Assembly: GCA_003252455.1 (NCBI GenBank)
Contig: QKED01000096.1
Span: 62,001 to 126,000, forward strand
Origin: Gammaproteobacteria bacterium
GTDB taxonomy: Bacteria; Pseudomonadota; Gammaproteobacteria; Thiohalomonadales; Thiohalomonadaceae
Direction of reading: 5' to 3'
DNA: 64,000 bases
Each line of letters opens with the position of its first letter. Within the stretch, counting starts at the first letter, position 1. The position numbers were made by a program, and so were the translations under genes. Below the pieces are notes generated by a model. The model searched no databases. It was not told where the DNA came from and saw only the letters and a list, made by a program, of their open reading frames with translations. Shown here one piece after another: positions 25,428 through 34,644 of this stretch.

Positions 25428-26915
25428 ATGGAGCCCTGTACCTTCGTCATCTTCGGCGCCACGGGCAATCTGGCGCAGAACAAGCTATTGCCCGCCCTCT
25501 ACCACCTGGAGCAGGCCAAGCGCCTGCCCGAGAGCATGACCATCATCGGCTTCGGTCGGCGTGAGTGGAACGACGCCGGTTGGGTCGAGGAGGTCGAGAC
25601 GGTGCTCAAGCCACGGGTCGACGACCTCGACACGCTGGTGATGGAGCGCCTGGCCAAGCGCCTGCGCTACTTTCAGGGCAACCTCAACGAGCTGCAATCC
25701 TACGTACGCCTGAAGCAGCGCATCGAGGAGGACCCGAACCTGCCGGAGAACATCGTCTTCTACATGGCCATCCGCCCGGCGGAGTTCGGTGTGGTCAGCG
25801 ACTATCTGGCCGAGGTGGGGCTCAACAGCCAGGAGGATGGCTGGCGCCGGCTGGTGATCGAGAAGCCCTTCGGCTACGACCTGGAGAGCGCCCAGGCCCT
25901 CGACCAGCGTCTGCACCGCCACTACACCGAGGAGCAGTTGTTCCGCATCGACCACTACCTGGGCAAGGGGATGGTGCAGAACGTGCTGGTGTTCCGCTTC
26001 GCCAACCTGATGATGGAGCCGTTGTGGAACCGTAACTACATCGACCACGTGCAGATCACCCACGCCGAGTCGCGTGGTATCGACATGCGCGCCGAGTACT
26101 ACGACTCCGCCGGCTCCCTGCGCGACATGCTGCAGAGCCACCTGTTGCAGATGCTCACCCTGGTGGCGATGGAGCCGCCGCCCAACCTCGACGCCGAGTC
26201 ACTACGCGACGAGAAGGTGAAGGTGCTCAAGTCGATCCGCCCGATCCCGCCGAGCGCGGTGCACGCCCACGCCTACCGCGCCCAGTATGGACGCGGCATG
26301 ATCGGCGGCGAGAAGGTCAAGGGCTACCTCGACGAGTCGGGGGTCGCCCCCAACAGCACCACCGAGACCTACACCGCGCTCAAGCTCTACATCGACAACT
26401 GGCGCTGGCGCAACGTCCCCTTCTACATCCGCACCGGCAAGCGTATGGCCGAGGATGTGTCGATGATCGCCATCCGCTTCCGCCACCCGCCGCAGCAGCT
26501 GTTCCGCGAGACCCAGCTCGAACAGATCAAGCCCAACTGGCTGCTGCTCGGCATCTCGCCCAAGGAGAGCCTGCGCGCCGAGTTGCAGATCAAGCTCCCG
26601 GGCCTGGAGATGAAGACCCGCACCACCACCCTCGACGCCAGTAGCTACGCCCACGAGAATACCCGTCTCGACGCCTACGCCGGGCTGCTGCTCGACGTGC
26701 TGCAGGGCGACCACTCGCTGTTCTTACGCTACGACGAGGTGAACTGGGCCTGGCAGGTGGTCGACCCGATCCTCAAGGTCTGGTCCATGGAGCGCGACTA
26801 CATCCACACCTACCCGGCGGGCAGTTGGGGGCCGAAGGAGTCGGTGCGTCTGTTCGACAAAGAGGACCAGTACTGGCGCCACAGCGTGGAGCCGGAGTTG
26901 GAGGAGCGCTACTGA
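25428..26915 (+). CDS. zwf: Glucose-6-phosphate 1-dehydrogenase
   Basis: Zwf oxidises glucose 6-phosphate to 6-phosphogluconolactone, producing NAD(P)H. The 495-residue protein shows a nucleotide-binding [11 protein letters not shown] at residues 9-19 (usual form GASGDLAxRKL, so Gly-Asn replaces Gly-Asp), the [11 protein letters not shown] motif and the active-site signature [13 protein letters not shown] with the catalytic His, then [22 protein letters not shown]. It begins one base after gnd. No lactonase gene is adjacent. After it comes about 300 bases without a gene. Confidence 0.96.
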   Translation: MEPCTFVIFGATGNLAQNKLLPALYHLEQAKRLPESMTIIGFGRREWNDAGWVEEVETVLKPRVDDLDTLVMERLAKRLRYFQGNLNELQSYVRLKQRIEEDPNLPENIVFYMAIRPAEFGVVSDYLAEVGLNSQEDGWRRLVIEKPFGYDLESAQALDQRLHRHYTEEQLFRIDHYLGKGMVQNVLVFRFANLMMEPLWNRNYIDHVQITHAESRGIDMRAEYYDSAGSLRDMLQSHLLQMLTLVAMEPPPNLDAESLRDEKVKVLKSIRPIPPSAVHAHAYRAQYGRGMIGGEKVKGYLDESGVAPNSTTETYTALKLYIDNWRWRNVPFYIRTGKRMAEDVSMIAIRFRHPPQQLFRETQLEQIKPNWLLLGISPKESLRAELQIKLPGLEMKTRTTTLDASSYAHENTRLDAYAGLLLDVLQGDHSLFLRYDEVNWAWQVVDPILKVWSMERDYIHTYPAGSWGPKESVRLFDKEDQYWRHSVEPELEERY

Positions 26916-27215
26916 GACCCGCTGCGCGCAGGCGGAACGGGCGGCCGCAACGTCGCCGCCTCGCGTTGCGACAGCACCCATAGGGCGCCGAGCACGGCCT
27001 TGTGCTACGCCTGTGCGAGACGCTTGCGCCCACTCAACTCGGTATTTGGGTACGGCCCGGTGCTCGCACCGCACGGGTCGCTACGTCCGCCGGGCGCTGT
27101 GTCGGACTGGACCTTACCCTGGCGTGGCCAGGGCGGCTGGCGAGCCGCCCCTCGATTTGGGTAGACTGAGCCCCATGCCGCACCTCAGCGGCCCTCACAG
27201 AAGGAGGTGTGAGTC
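26916..27215. other. Gene-free stretch after zwf
   Basis: No supported gene. It contains two GC-rich hairpins: GGCGGC/GCCGCC around 26940-26960, a candidate zwf terminator, and a tight one at 27131-27150 (GGGCGGCT-GGCG-AGCCGCCC). Neither has a T-run. The final bases hold the ribosome-binding site of the next gene. Confidence 0.5.
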
Positions 27216-28850
27216 GTGTCAGGGGTTTCTAGTTACAACGTGGTTACCACCGGCGGGGTCCAGAACGGGTTCGAGCGCGAGCAGGTGCAGGCGGCCTTCG
27301 CCGCACTCTTCAAGGTGCCGCAAGAGAAGGCGGCAGGCCTGCTGGCGCGGGAACGGGTGGTCAAGCGCGACCTGGATCGCCCCACCGCCGAGAGGGTCAA
27401 GGCGCGCCTGGAGACGATCGGCCTGGTGGTGTCGCTCCAAGAGCAACTACCCGCGGGGGGCTTCGGCGACGCCTTGTCGATGCTCGACGCACCCGCCGAT
27501 ACGACGACCCCAGTACCGCCCCTGACAACGAGTCCCGTGGAGCCTCCCCCGCCCTCCGACGCCGGGGGGCACCTGAGTTTCCTCGAAACCCCCTCGTTCG
27601 ACCCCGAACCGCCCCAGGACGCCCCGCTCTGCGTAACCTCAGAGTCTGCGCGCCTCGCTGCCCCCGCCGACCCCGTATCCACGGCAGCCACTCCACCCAG
27701 CCCGACGGGGGCGGAGTCGGCGACCTCGCCCGCTTTCGGCGGACTCTCTCTCGCGCTGGAGGCGAGTGAGCCGGTCGCACTCGCGACGCCAGCCCCCGCC
27801 GCACCCAGCGCGCCGGCGCCAGGCCTCGGCCTGGCGCTGGAGGGGACCGAGCCCGTCGCCAGCACCCCCGCGGTTGTGCCCCCCGCCCCGGCAGTCGGCG
27901 GTCTGGGGCTTTCACTGGATGGCGGGTCACCGCCCCCCGCCCCCGCACCCCTGGCCAAGGCACCTGGGCCACGGGCGCAGGCCAAGCCCTGCCCCAAGTG
28001 CGAGGAGCCGATCCCACCCGAGGCGGAGCAGTGTCCTGCCTGTGGTGTCTATCCGCACAAGGTGAAGGTCGAAGAGGCGAGGCCGGATGAGCGTGAAGGG
28101 GGGTATGAACGCTTTCACAACCATACAAGCGAAGATGCTGAGGGGGAAGAGCAGCAGTCTGATGTTGATGGGAGAGCTGCTTACCCTGAGTTCAATGAGC
28201 CCTTTGGGCCCAAGACATTCGCTGTTGGTATCGCCGTGGCCCTGGGTGGGGCCCTTGTCTGGATGTTAGTAGCCGTACTCTTCAACTATGAGTTAGGCCT
28301 GATCGCCTGGATGATTGGAGCAGCGATCGGTGGTGCAGTTGCCTATATGGGGGGGCATGGCACCTTCGCTGGGATGAACTGTGCCGCACTCGCTTTGGCG
28401 GCGATTCTCGGCGGGAAGTTCATGGCCTACTCACATATTCAGGCTGAGATAATCGAGGATATGTTGGCAGACACCGCCAGCTTGCAGGCTCGATATGAAA
28501 CAACAAAAGAGAATATTGTCGCTTACGCGGAACTCGAAGATGAAGAGAGGGAAGACGATGATGCGTTGCTAAGTTTTATCTATGACAGGGGCATCAGTGA
28601 GCCGACGGACTCTCCGGCGTTGGCTAGGGCGGATTTGATCATGTTCCGCTACGCCATAGGGCCTTACTTTGATCGGTACGCGCCAGGGGGTGATGAGCTT
28701 ACCTACGACATTTGGTTTACCGACTGGGTGCAATCCGAGATCGATGAAATGCATCCAAGGGATCTCATTCTGCGTAATCTCAGCTTCATTGATTTTGTTT
28801 TCATGTTCCTTGGCGTAGGCACAGCCTGGAGACTTGGGCGTGGTGGATAA
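27216..28850 (+). CDS. Zinc-ribbon multi-spanning membrane protein of unknown function
   Basis: The 544-residue product is modular. Residues 15-80 form a small globular alpha/beta module seen at the N-terminus of various proteobacterial membrane proteins. Residues 85-255 are a Pro/Ala/Ser-rich linker with repeated GLxLALEG/GLGLSLDG phrases. Four cysteines (Cys259, 262, 273 and 276 in CPKC/CPAC) make a zinc ribbon. Three hydrophobic segments lie near 335-405, a charged, acidic region near 410-455, and a last hydrophobic segment at the C-terminus. The GTG start has AGGAGG eight bases upstream. The DNA from about 28090 onward is noticeably less GC-rich than the linker, so the gene looks mosaic. 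No function can be assigned. Confidence 0.8.
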   Translation: MSGVSSYNVVTTGGVQNGFEREQVQAAFAALFKVPQEKAAGLLARERVVKRDLDRPTAERVKARLETIGLVVSLQEQLPAGGFGDALSMLDAPADTTTPVPPLTTSPVEPPPPSDAGGHLSFLETPSFDPEPPQDAPLCVTSESARLAAPADPVSTAATPPSPTGAESATSPAFGGLSLALEASEPVALATPAPAAPSAPAPGLGLALEGTEPVASTPAVVPPAPAVGGLGLSLDGGSPPPAPAPLAKAPGPRAQAKPCPKCEEPIPPEAEQCPACGVYPHKVKVEEARPDEREGGYERFHNHTSEDAEGEEQQSDVDGRAAYPEFNEPFGPKTFAVGIAVALGGALVWMLVAVLFNYELGLIAWMIGAAIGGAVAYMGGHGTFAGMNCAALALAAILGGKFMAYSHIQAEIIEDMLADTASLQARYETTKENIVAYAELEDEEREDDDALLSFIYDRGISEPTDSPALARADLIMFRYAIGPYFDRYAPGGDELTYDIWFTDWVQSEIDEMHPRDLILRNLSFIDFVFMFLGVGTAWRLGRGG

Positions 28851-28886
28851 CAGAGGTTGAATCAGCCATTTCTGCGAGCGTTCAAG

Positions 28887-28916
28887 GTGTCGGCAAGTAC
28901 ACTCGTACTGCCGACA
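28887..28916. terminator. Hairpin between converging genes
   Basis: A 13-base-pair stem with one bulged A (GTGTCGGC-A-AGTAC, loop ACTC, GTACTGCCGACAC) lies between the end of the zinc-ribbon gene and the end of leuA. It could end transcripts from both sides, though there is no T-run. Confidence 0.55.
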
Positions 28917-28927
28917 CAGTTTGGATG

Positions 28928-30598
28928 CTAAGCCGCCGCACTCTGCGCCTGGGCGGCGCGATTCACCGCACTGACCAGGGCACGAATCGAGGCGCTCACC
29001 GTGTCGTGATCGAAGGCGATACCGCTCACCCGTCGCCCATCGACGCTGGCCTGCACATACGCCACCGCCTCGGCGTTCTCGCCGCTACCGATGGCGTGCT
29101 CGCTGTAGTCGATGATGTGTAGATCGGCGCCGGTGGCCCGGTGCCAGGCATCGACGAAGGCCGAGAGGGCCCCCTCGCCGTTGCCGATAATGGTCCGCTC
29201 GCTCCCACCCTCGCCCAGGTCGGCGCGCACTTGGTCACTCCCGTCACGCCGCTCCAGGCGGTAGCCGTTCAGGCGCGTCGGGCCACTCTCCACCACGTAG
29301 GTAGCGCGAAGAAGCTGGTAGATCGTTGCGCTGTCCACCTCTCCCCCCTGCCGTTCGCTGGCCGCCTGTACCTCTTGGGCCAGCTCCACCTGCAGCCAAC
29401 GCGGCAGCTGCAGGCCGTAGTCGCGCTCCAGTACGAAGGCGACCCCGCCCTTGCCGGACTGGCTGTTGACGCGGATCACCGCCTGATAGTCACGCCCCAG
29501 GTCCGCCGGGTCGATGGGCAGATAGGCCACCTGCCACGCCTCGTCCTCCTGCTGCTGGCTCAGGCATTTGCGGATGGCGTCCTGGTGGCTGCCCGAGAAG
29601 GCGGTGTAGACCAGCTCACCGACCCAAGGGTGGCGCGGATGCAGGGCGATGCCGGTGCAATCGCTGACGGTGGCGATGATGGCATCGGGATTGGAGATAT
29701 CCAGTTGCGGGTCGATCCCCTGGCTATAGAGGTTCATCGCCAGGGTTACCACATCCATGTTGCCAGTGCGTTCGCCGTTGCCGAGCAGGGTCCCCTCGAT
29801 GCGGTCGGCGCCGGCCAGCAGCCCCAGTTCGGCGGCGGCCACGGCGGTGCCGCGATCATTGTGCGTGTGCAGCGAGACCTGGATGCTGTCGCGACGCTGC
29901 ACACGGGTACAGAAGTACTCCACCTGATCGGCGAAGATGTTCGGTGTGCTGCTCTCGACCGTCGCCGGGAGATTGATGATGCAGGGGTGCGCCGGGGTCG
30001 GTTGCCACGTTTCGATCACCGCATCGCATACCTCGACGGCGTAGTCCCACTCGGTGTTGGAGAAACTCTCCGGTGAGTACTGGAAAGTCCACTCGGTCGC
30101 GGGGTAGCGGGCGGCGTAGTCGCGCACCCAACGTGCCCCCTGCACGGCGATCTGCTTGATCCCGGCGCGATCTTTGCCGAAGACCCGCTCGCGCTGCACC
30201 GTGGAGGTGGAGTTGTAGACATGCACGATGGCCCGCGGCACCCCCTCCAGCGCCTCGAAGGTACGTGCGATCAGTGCCTCACGCGCCTGCACCAGCACCT
30301 GGATGGTCACATCCTCAGGGATCTGACGTGCCTCGATGAGCCAGCGCACGAAGTCGAAATCGGGACCGCTCGCGGCGGGGAAGCCCACCTCTATTTGCTT
30401 GAAGCCGATCTGCACCAGCAGCTGCCAAAGGCGCCGTTTCTGCTCCACGCTCATGGGTTCGAGCAGGGCCTGGTTGCCATCGCGCAGGTCAACGCTGGCC
30501 CAGAGCGGGGCTCGGGTGATCTGGCGGTTGGGCCACTGACGCTGCGGCATGGGCTGGCCCTGGGTGGGGCGGTACTTGTGGGGGGCGAATCGACTCAC
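28928..30598 (-). CDS. leuA: 2-isopropylmalate synthase
   Basis: LeuA condenses acetyl-CoA with 2-oxoisovalerate, the first committed step to leucine; PanB uses the same 2-oxoisovalerate. The 556-residue protein is the longer class related to actinobacterial LeuA. It has the catalytic barrel ([12 protein letters not shown] near residue 40 with the metal-binding Asp, [39 protein letters not shown]) and a C-terminal regulatory domain of the leucine-feedback type. GTG 30598 is chosen because AGGAGA lies six bases upstream; a longer ATG start at 30706 adds a low-complexity Pro-rich leader. It is divergent from an Lrp/AsnC gene that may control it. Confidence 0.94.
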   Translation of the reverse strand: MSRFAPHKYRPTQGQPMPQRQWPNRQITRAPLWASVDLRDGNQALLEPMSVEQKRRLWQLLVQIGFKQIEVGFPAASGPDFDFVRWLIEARQIPEDVTIQVLVQAREALIARTFEALEGVPRAIVHVYNSTSTVQRERVFGKDRAGIKQIAVQGARWVRDYAARYPATEWTFQYSPESFSNTEWDYAVEVCDAVIETWQPTPAHPCIINLPATVESSTPNIFADQVEYFCTRVQRRDSIQVSLHTHNDRGTAVAAAELGLLAGADRIEGTLLGNGERTGNMDVVTLAMNLYSQGIDPQLDISNPDAIIATVSDCTGIALHPRHPWVGELVYTAFSGSHQDAIRKCLSQQQEDEAWQVAYLPIDPADLGRDYQAVIRVNSQSGKGGVAFVLERDYGLQLPRWLQVELAQEVQAASERQGGEVDSATIYQLLRATYVVESGPTRLNGYRLERRDGSDQVRADLGEGGSERTIIGNGEGALSAFVDAWHRATGADLHIIDYSEHAIGSGENAEAVAYVQASVDGRRVSGIAFDHDTVSASIRALVSAVNRAAQAQSAAA

Positions 30599-30627
30599 GG
30601 TGCTCTCCTGCAATGGGGTGTGGATAG

Positions 30628-30650
30628 GCCCCGCCGGGGTGGGGCGGGGC
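30628..30650. other. GC-rich hairpin in the leuA leader
   Basis: Eight-base arms GCCCCGCC and GGCGGGGC flank a seven-base loop about 30 bases upstream of the leuA start codon. It may affect leuA translation; there is no T-run or obvious Leu-rich leader peptide. Confidence 0.35.
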
Positions 30651-30800
30651 AGTGCTAGCCCTTGTGGGGTTAGGGGTTGGGCCCTCGGCCTTGTGGGGGA
30701 GGGCATTTGCGCCTGGTGTGGGCGACGGAGAAATTGTAAGCGCGGGACGAGGGCAGTATGTTGCGAAGTTGGTCTTTTATTTGTTTAAATTCAGCATAAA

Positions 30801-30816
30801 ATTGCGCTTTATTGCG
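30801..30816. promoter_or_regulatory. Paired ATTGCG repeats between leuA and the Lrp-like gene
   Basis: ATTGCG occurs at 30801-30806 and 30811-30816, exactly ten bases apart, one helical turn, in an AT-rich patch within otherwise GC-rich DNA. It lies about 45 bases before the Lrp/AsnC start and is a candidate operator or promoter region for the divergent pair. Confidence 0.4.
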
Positions 30817-30858
30817 TAAATAGAAATATATCATCCTGATAGAGAAGAGTCGCGCAAG

Positions 30859-31326
30859 ATGATGAAACTAGACCGTCAGGATCGCCGTATCCTCGCCCTG
30901 CTACAGCAGGAGGGGCGTATCAGCAATCAAGAGCTGGCCGATCGGGTAGGCCTCTCGCCTTCGCCCTGCCTGCGGCGTGTGCGTGCACTGGAGGAGGCCG
31001 GGGTGATCCAGGGTTACCGCGCCCTGTTGGATGCGAAGGCACTGGGGCTGAGTCTGATGGCGTTGGTGCACATCTCTATGGACCGGCACACCCCGGAGCG
31101 CTTCGAGAACTTCGAGGCACACGTGCGCCAGCTCCCGGAGGTGCTGGAGTGTTTGTTGATTACGGGGCAGGACGCCGATTACCAGCTCAAGGTGGTGGTG
31201 GCGGATATGGAGGCGTTTCAGGAGTTGCTGCTCAAACGCATCACCCGCATCGAAGGGGTGAGTGGGGTGCATTCGAGCTTTGTGTTGCGGCGGGTGGTGG
31301 AGACCACCGCCCTGCCGCTCGCGTGA
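30859..31326 (+). CDS. Lrp/AsnC family transcriptional regulator
   Basis: A 155-residue feast/famine regulator. The N-terminal winged helix-turn-helix reads LDRQDRRILALLQQEGRISNQ followed by VGLSPSPCLRRVRALEEAGVI, and the C-terminal RAM ligand-binding domain contains CLLITGQDADYQLKVVV and the ending GVHSSFVLRRVV. Members bind amino acids and assemble into octamers or larger. Its position head-to-head with leuA suggests control of leucine synthesis, but that rests on position only. Two start codons are adjacent (30859 and 30862). The gene ends shortly before a converging small membrane-protein gene. Confidence 0.93.
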   Translation: MMKLDRQDRRILALLQQEGRISNQELADRVGLSPSPCLRRVRALEEAGVIQGYRALLDAKALGLSLMALVHISMDRHTPERFENFEAHVRQLPEVLECLLITGQDADYQLKVVVADMEAFQELLLKRITRIEGVSGVHSSFVLRRVVETTALPLA

Positions 31327-31333
31327 GTGGGGC

Positions 31334-31600
31334 TCAGACCTCCTCTTGCAGGCCGATCAGCATGGCGCCGATGAGCGAGCAGAGGATGGGGGCCCAGATG
31401 ACGCCGGTGATATCGGCGATACCAAGGAGGAAGAGACAGACATCGAGTAGGGCGAAGGCGATGAGGCCACAACCCACCAGACGGACGGGATTGCTGAAAC
31501 AGGCATGGAAGACCCCCTTGAGCAGGGTGGTCGGGGAGCGCTCTGTAGCAATCTCGCGCTCGATGCCATCGACGATAGAGGACTTTATCGGTTGTTCCAT
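31334..31600 (-). CDS. Small two-segment membrane protein, unknown
   Basis: An 88-residue protein starting at ATG 31600 (MEQPIKSS). Residues 1-40 are polar, then two hydrophobic segments (about 43-62 and 65-83, separated by a short turn containing D and G) suggest a hairpin in the inner membrane with both ends inside. The in-frame extension to 31681 adds residues unlike a coding start and is rejected. The ribosome-binding site is weak (GAGTAG). I recognise no family. It converges on the Lrp-like gene. Confidence 0.6.
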   Translation of the reverse strand: MEQPIKSSIVDGIEREIATERSPTTLLKGVFHACFSNPVRLVGCGLIAFALLDVCLFLLGIADITGVIWAPILCSLIGAMLIGLQEEV

Positions 31601-32108
31601 GATTCTACTCGATAGATTTTTCTGACTGTAACCGTCACATCCGTGGTTCAGATGCCTGGCGTTGCCGCAGAGAGAGGTCATCCGAATTAGAGCTTACACA
31701 TTGTAAGACGCAACGTAGTTACAATTGTGAAATTTTGTGTAAATCGTGTGTGAATTCTGATTTACATCACGCTTTTTCAGGGGTTCCGTTCCGTGCCGTA
31801 AAGCATAGACTACAAGTCCGAGTTGGCAATTACTTCCGTACCGGAAAGATTGCTGGAAGCCTGTACCGTAATTATGAGGCAAGTTTCTTGCCCTCTTATG
31901 TCGGTGGGGCGAATTTCAGTGCCCTAGCTCACCTTTACCCTGGGGGAGAGTGGTCGCCGTTTGGTGTGCTGGATGTAACTGATTGTTTGTGTGTGGAAGG
32001 GGGGATGCGATTGTAAAAATCTGTCGTGTTGGTCCGTATCCTGCAAAAGCCTTGATGCAGATCGATCTATCTGTGCTTGCGTGTAACCAGACAACAGGAG
32101 ATAGGACC
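31601..32108. other. 508-base gene-free stretch rich in inverted repeats
   Basis: No supported gene. The left part is AT-rich and holds nested inverted repeats built on TGTAA/TTACA: ATTGTAA (31700-31706) with TTACAAT (31719-31725), and TGTAAATC (31738-31745) with GATTTACA (31759-31766). A bulged hairpin GAGGCAAG-TTT-CTTGCCCTC sits at 31876-31895. The right end holds the ribosome-binding site of the gene at 32109. It may contain divergent promoters or a small RNA; I could match no known riboswitch. Confidence 0.55.
31700..31766. promoter_or_regulatory. Cluster of TGTAA/TTACA inverted half-sites
   Basis: Two perfect inverted repeats with 7-base (spacer 12) and 8-base (spacer 13) arms share the half-site TGTAA. 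A third partial palindrome (TTACAATTGTGA) joins them at 31719-31730. The density suggests a multi-site operator upstream of either the minus-strand membrane protein gene or the plus-strand gene at 32109. The cognate regulator is unknown. Confidence 0.45.
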
Positions 32109-32480
32109 ATGGCAGAGATGATTCACACCAAAGAGAGTGCGCTGCTCATGCTCAGAGTCCGCAATCTGTTGTGGGAAGAGCTGGGAATCCGCGTCCGACT
32201 GAGTGAAGAGGGCGTGCTGGAGCGGTTTATCGAGCTGGGCGAGCGTTCGCAGAACCCCGAGGTGCGGCGCACCGTGGAGTCGCTGTGTGCGATGTTGGCG
32301 AGCGAGGACGCGCCGAGTGTGATGACCCACGAGGGGGGGACGGGCGCCGGTGCGCGTCTCTATCGTGGGGTGCAGATGCGCAAGAGTGGCGCATTGGGCA
32401 CCAAGGCGCACGAATTGGGGGCAGAGCCGCCCCTCAAGGGGCGTGTGATCACCTATCGCGGGCAGAAGATGGTGGTGTAG
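32109..32480 (+). CDS. Small conserved-looking protein, unknown
   Basis: A 123-residue protein I do not recognise. ATG 32109 has AGGAGATAGG upstream and is preferred to an upstream in-frame start at 31983. The N-terminal half is predicted helical and charged (MLRVRNLLWEELGIRVRLSEEGVLERFIELGERSQ), the C-terminal half is Gly-rich and basic and ends YRGQKMVV, the kind of tail that could contact nucleic acid or partner proteins. No membrane segment or signal. Its last 32 bases overlap the 3' end of the converging short-chain dehydrogenase gene. The long upstream noncoding stretch suggests tight control. Confidence 0.7.
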   Translation: MAEMIHTKESALLMLRVRNLLWEELGIRVRLSEEGVLERFIELGERSQNPEVRRTVESLCAMLASEDAPSVMTHEGGTGAGARLYRGVQMRKSGALGTKAHELGAEPPLKGRVITYRGQKMVV

Positions 32481-33327
32481 GGGCCGGGGCGTTTTCGTCT
32501 GCCGAGACGCGCCTCAGGACCCAGTCGAGGGCGCGTTTGGGCAGCAGACGCCGACAGGCATCGAACAGGTAGGTGGGGAAGGTGACCGGGTAGTGACTGC
32601 GTGGCCTGGGGGACTCCAAGGCGTGCAGTACCTTTTGCAGCACCGCCTCGGGCGGCAGGGTGAAGGGGGCGGCCGGACCCTCCTTGGTCAGGCGTGCCTC
32701 GATGCCGGCATAGACCGCGTGGAAGTGGCTCCGGCGACGGTCGATATTGCGTAAATAGGCGGCGAAGGCGTTGGCACGAAAGCGACTGAGTATGGGCCCC
32801 GGCTCGACCAGGCACACGTGGATACCGCTGCCGTACAGCTCCAGGCGCAGGGTGTCGGTAAGCCCCTCCAGGGCGTGCTTGCTGGCATTGTAGGCGCCAC
32901 GAAAGGGCAGCGAGACGATACCGAGCAGGGAGCTGTTTTGGATGATGCGCCCCTCGCCCTGGGCGCGCATCACCGGGATTACGCGGCAGGTCAGCTCGTG
33001 AGTCCCGAACAGGTTGGTCTCGAACTGGGCGCGTAGGGTCTCGCGGCTGAGGTCTTCCACGGCACCGGGTTGGCCGTAGGCGCCGTTGTTGAACAGGGCA
33101 TAGAGGGTACCGCCGGTGGCGGCGAGTACCTCCTCGACGGCGGCGTTGATGGAGGCGCTGTCGTCCAGATCGAGCTGCAGGGCGGTGAGCCCCTGCTCCC
33201 TGAGGCGGCTCACGTCCTCCAGTTTGCGTGCCGTGGCGAAGACGCGATAACCGCGCTGCTGGAGGCCGAGGGCCACGTGGAGGCCGATGCCGCTGGAGCA
33301 GCCGGTGATGAGTATGCTCTTGGCCAT
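32449..33327 (-). CDS. Short-chain dehydrogenase/reductase
   Basis: A 292-residue classical SDR. The cofactor motif is TGCSSGIG at the N-terminus, the structural motif reads NNGAYGQ (the usual NNAG altered), and the catalytic Ser and YNASK are near residues 138 and 151. The C-terminal 60 residues are longer and more basic than the SDR core and end in a Pro/Ser-rich tail, as in YbbO-like enzymes. The substrate cannot be predicted. It begins 12 bases after the HD-GYP gene in the same direction, so they are probably co-transcribed. Its 3' end overlaps the unknown gene on the opposite strand. Confidence 0.9.
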   Translation of the reverse strand: MAKSILITGCSSGIGLHVALGLQQRGYRVFATARKLEDVSRLREQGLTALQLDLDDSASINAAVEEVLAATGGTLYALFNNGAYGQPGAVEDLSRETLRAQFETNLFGTHELTCRVIPVMRAQGEGRIIQNSSLLGIVSLPFRGAYNASKHALEGLTDTLRLELYGSGIHVCLVEPGPILSRFRANAFAAYLRNIDRRRSHFHAVYAGIEARLTKEGPAAPFTLPPEAVLQKVLHALESPRPRSHYPVTFPTYLFDACRRLLPKRALDWVLRRVSADENAPAPTPPSSARDR

Positions 33328-33339
33328 GTGCTGCCTGGG

Positions 33340-34527
33340 TCAGACGTGACGGGTCGGGGTGGAGGGGCAGCCGCCCACGGGGGGGTCCTGCGGCTGGGTG
33401 CGAAAGCAGCGTTGGATCTCTTCGATCGCCTCGGGGCTGTCGAGCAGGGCGTCGACGCAGCGTGGGTCGAGGTGGTGGCCGCTCATCTGACGCAGTTGGT
33501 CGAAGGCCTGCTGGTTGGTCCAGGCCCCCTTGTAGGGGCGTTCGCTGGTGAGGGCGTCGAAGATGTCCGCCACGGCGACGATACGCGCCTCCAACGGGAT
33601 GGCCTCACCGGCCAGACCGCTGGGGTAGCCGGTGCCGTCGAGGCGTTCGTGGTGGAACAGGGCGATGTTTCTGAGGATGGCGATGTGGTGCATGTTGCTC
33701 AGGCCGAAGTGGTCGAGCAGGCAGTCGATCATCTCGCCGCCCTTGGCTGCGTGGGTCTTCATCACATCGTACTCGCCTTCGGTGAGGCGACCCGGTTTGA
33801 GCAGTATGCTGTCGGGGATGGCGATCTTGCCGATGTCGTGCAGTGGCGCGTAGATAAAGATGTGTTCGATGAACTCGTCGTCCAGGTCGCAGCTTTCTGC
33901 CAGCTCGTTGGCGATGAGGCGGGTGTAGCGCGCCATGCGCTCCAGATGGCCCCCGGTCTCGTTGTCACGGTGGCGGGTGATGTCGCGCACCGTGTTGACC
34001 GCCCCCTGCAGGGTGATGAGACGGTTGAGTTCGTGCACCACGGTGAGGCCGAGCAGGTGGCCGTAGAGGTCGAGGTAGTGCAACACCTCCGGCAGCATCA
34101 CCTGGCCCTGACGCGAGTTGAAGAAGATGAAGCCGAAGAACTCCTCCTCCTGGAAGATGGGCAGGGTGTAGCTAGAGGCGTAGCCGGAGTTGCGTAGGCG
34201 CCGGGTGTGGACGCTGTCGCTCTCGGCGAAGATGGAGAGGTCGTTGACCACCCGGGCGAGGCCGGTGTGGCGGATCTCCAGCAGCGAGGGGACGGCGGAG
34301 AGTTCACACTGATAGTGGCTGAGGGGCGACTCGTCGTCGCTGCTGTTGACGAAGGTCTTGAGGGTGTCGCTGTTACCGTCGTAGATGGCCACGGCGAGGC
34401 GGTCGACGAAGGGGAACTTGCCCACGATCACCCCGTGCAGGTATCTCACCTTCTCGCGCAGTGGGATGTTGCGTCGCAACTCGGCGAGAGAGTCGGCCTG
34501 ATTGGTGACGGGCTCTTTGGGTTGCAC
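33340..34527 (-). CDS. GAF/HD-GYP protein, probable c-di-GMP phosphodiesterase
   Basis: A 395-residue signalling protein without membrane segments. The first half is a GAF-like sensor (about 30-185, with FFGFIFFNSRQG). The second half is an HD-GYP domain: HDIGKIAIPDSILLKPGRL with His230-Asp231, then HHERLDGTGYPSGL with Gly300-Tyr301-Pro302, and VADIFDALTSERPYK. All the usual metal-binding residues appear intact, so hydrolysis of cyclic di-GMP is likely. GTG 34527 is chosen because GAGGAG lies six bases upstream; the ORF extends further but without a good start. It lies 117 bases after the PRPP synthetase-like gene and 12 bases before the SDR gene. Confidence 0.92.
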   Translation of the reverse strand: MQPKEPVTNQADSLAELRRNIPLREKVRYLHGVIVGKFPFVDRLAVAIYDGNSDTLKTFVNSSDDESPLSHYQCELSAVPSLLEIRHTGLARVVNDLSIFAESDSVHTRRLRNSGYASSYTLPIFQEEEFFGFIFFNSRQGQVMLPEVLHYLDLYGHLLGLTVVHELNRLITLQGAVNTVRDITRHRDNETGGHLERMARYTRLIANELAESCDLDDEFIEHIFIYAPLHDIGKIAIPDSILLKPGRLTEGEYDVMKTHAAKGGEMIDCLLDHFGLSNMHHIAILRNIALFHHERLDGTGYPSGLAGEAIPLEARIVAVADIFDALTSERPYKGAWTNQQAFDQLRQMSGHHLDPRCVDALLDSPEAIEEIQRCFRTQPQDPPVGGCPSTPTRHV

Positions 34528-34644
34528 GCTGTGCTCCTCGCGCAGCCTGTCTTGATGCAGGCTTATCGTCCAGAATGGTGGAGAATTTGGTACCGGCCTC
34601 ACACTTTAACTTACTGATCCGAGGGGTATCAATGGGGGGCGTGG

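Noticed and set aside
27013-27525. 170-codon plus-strand frame overlapping the start of the zinc-ribbon gene
   Set aside because: Arg/Ser/Pro-rich shadow translation; the GTG 27216 frame has a consensus ribosome-binding site and recognisable modules.
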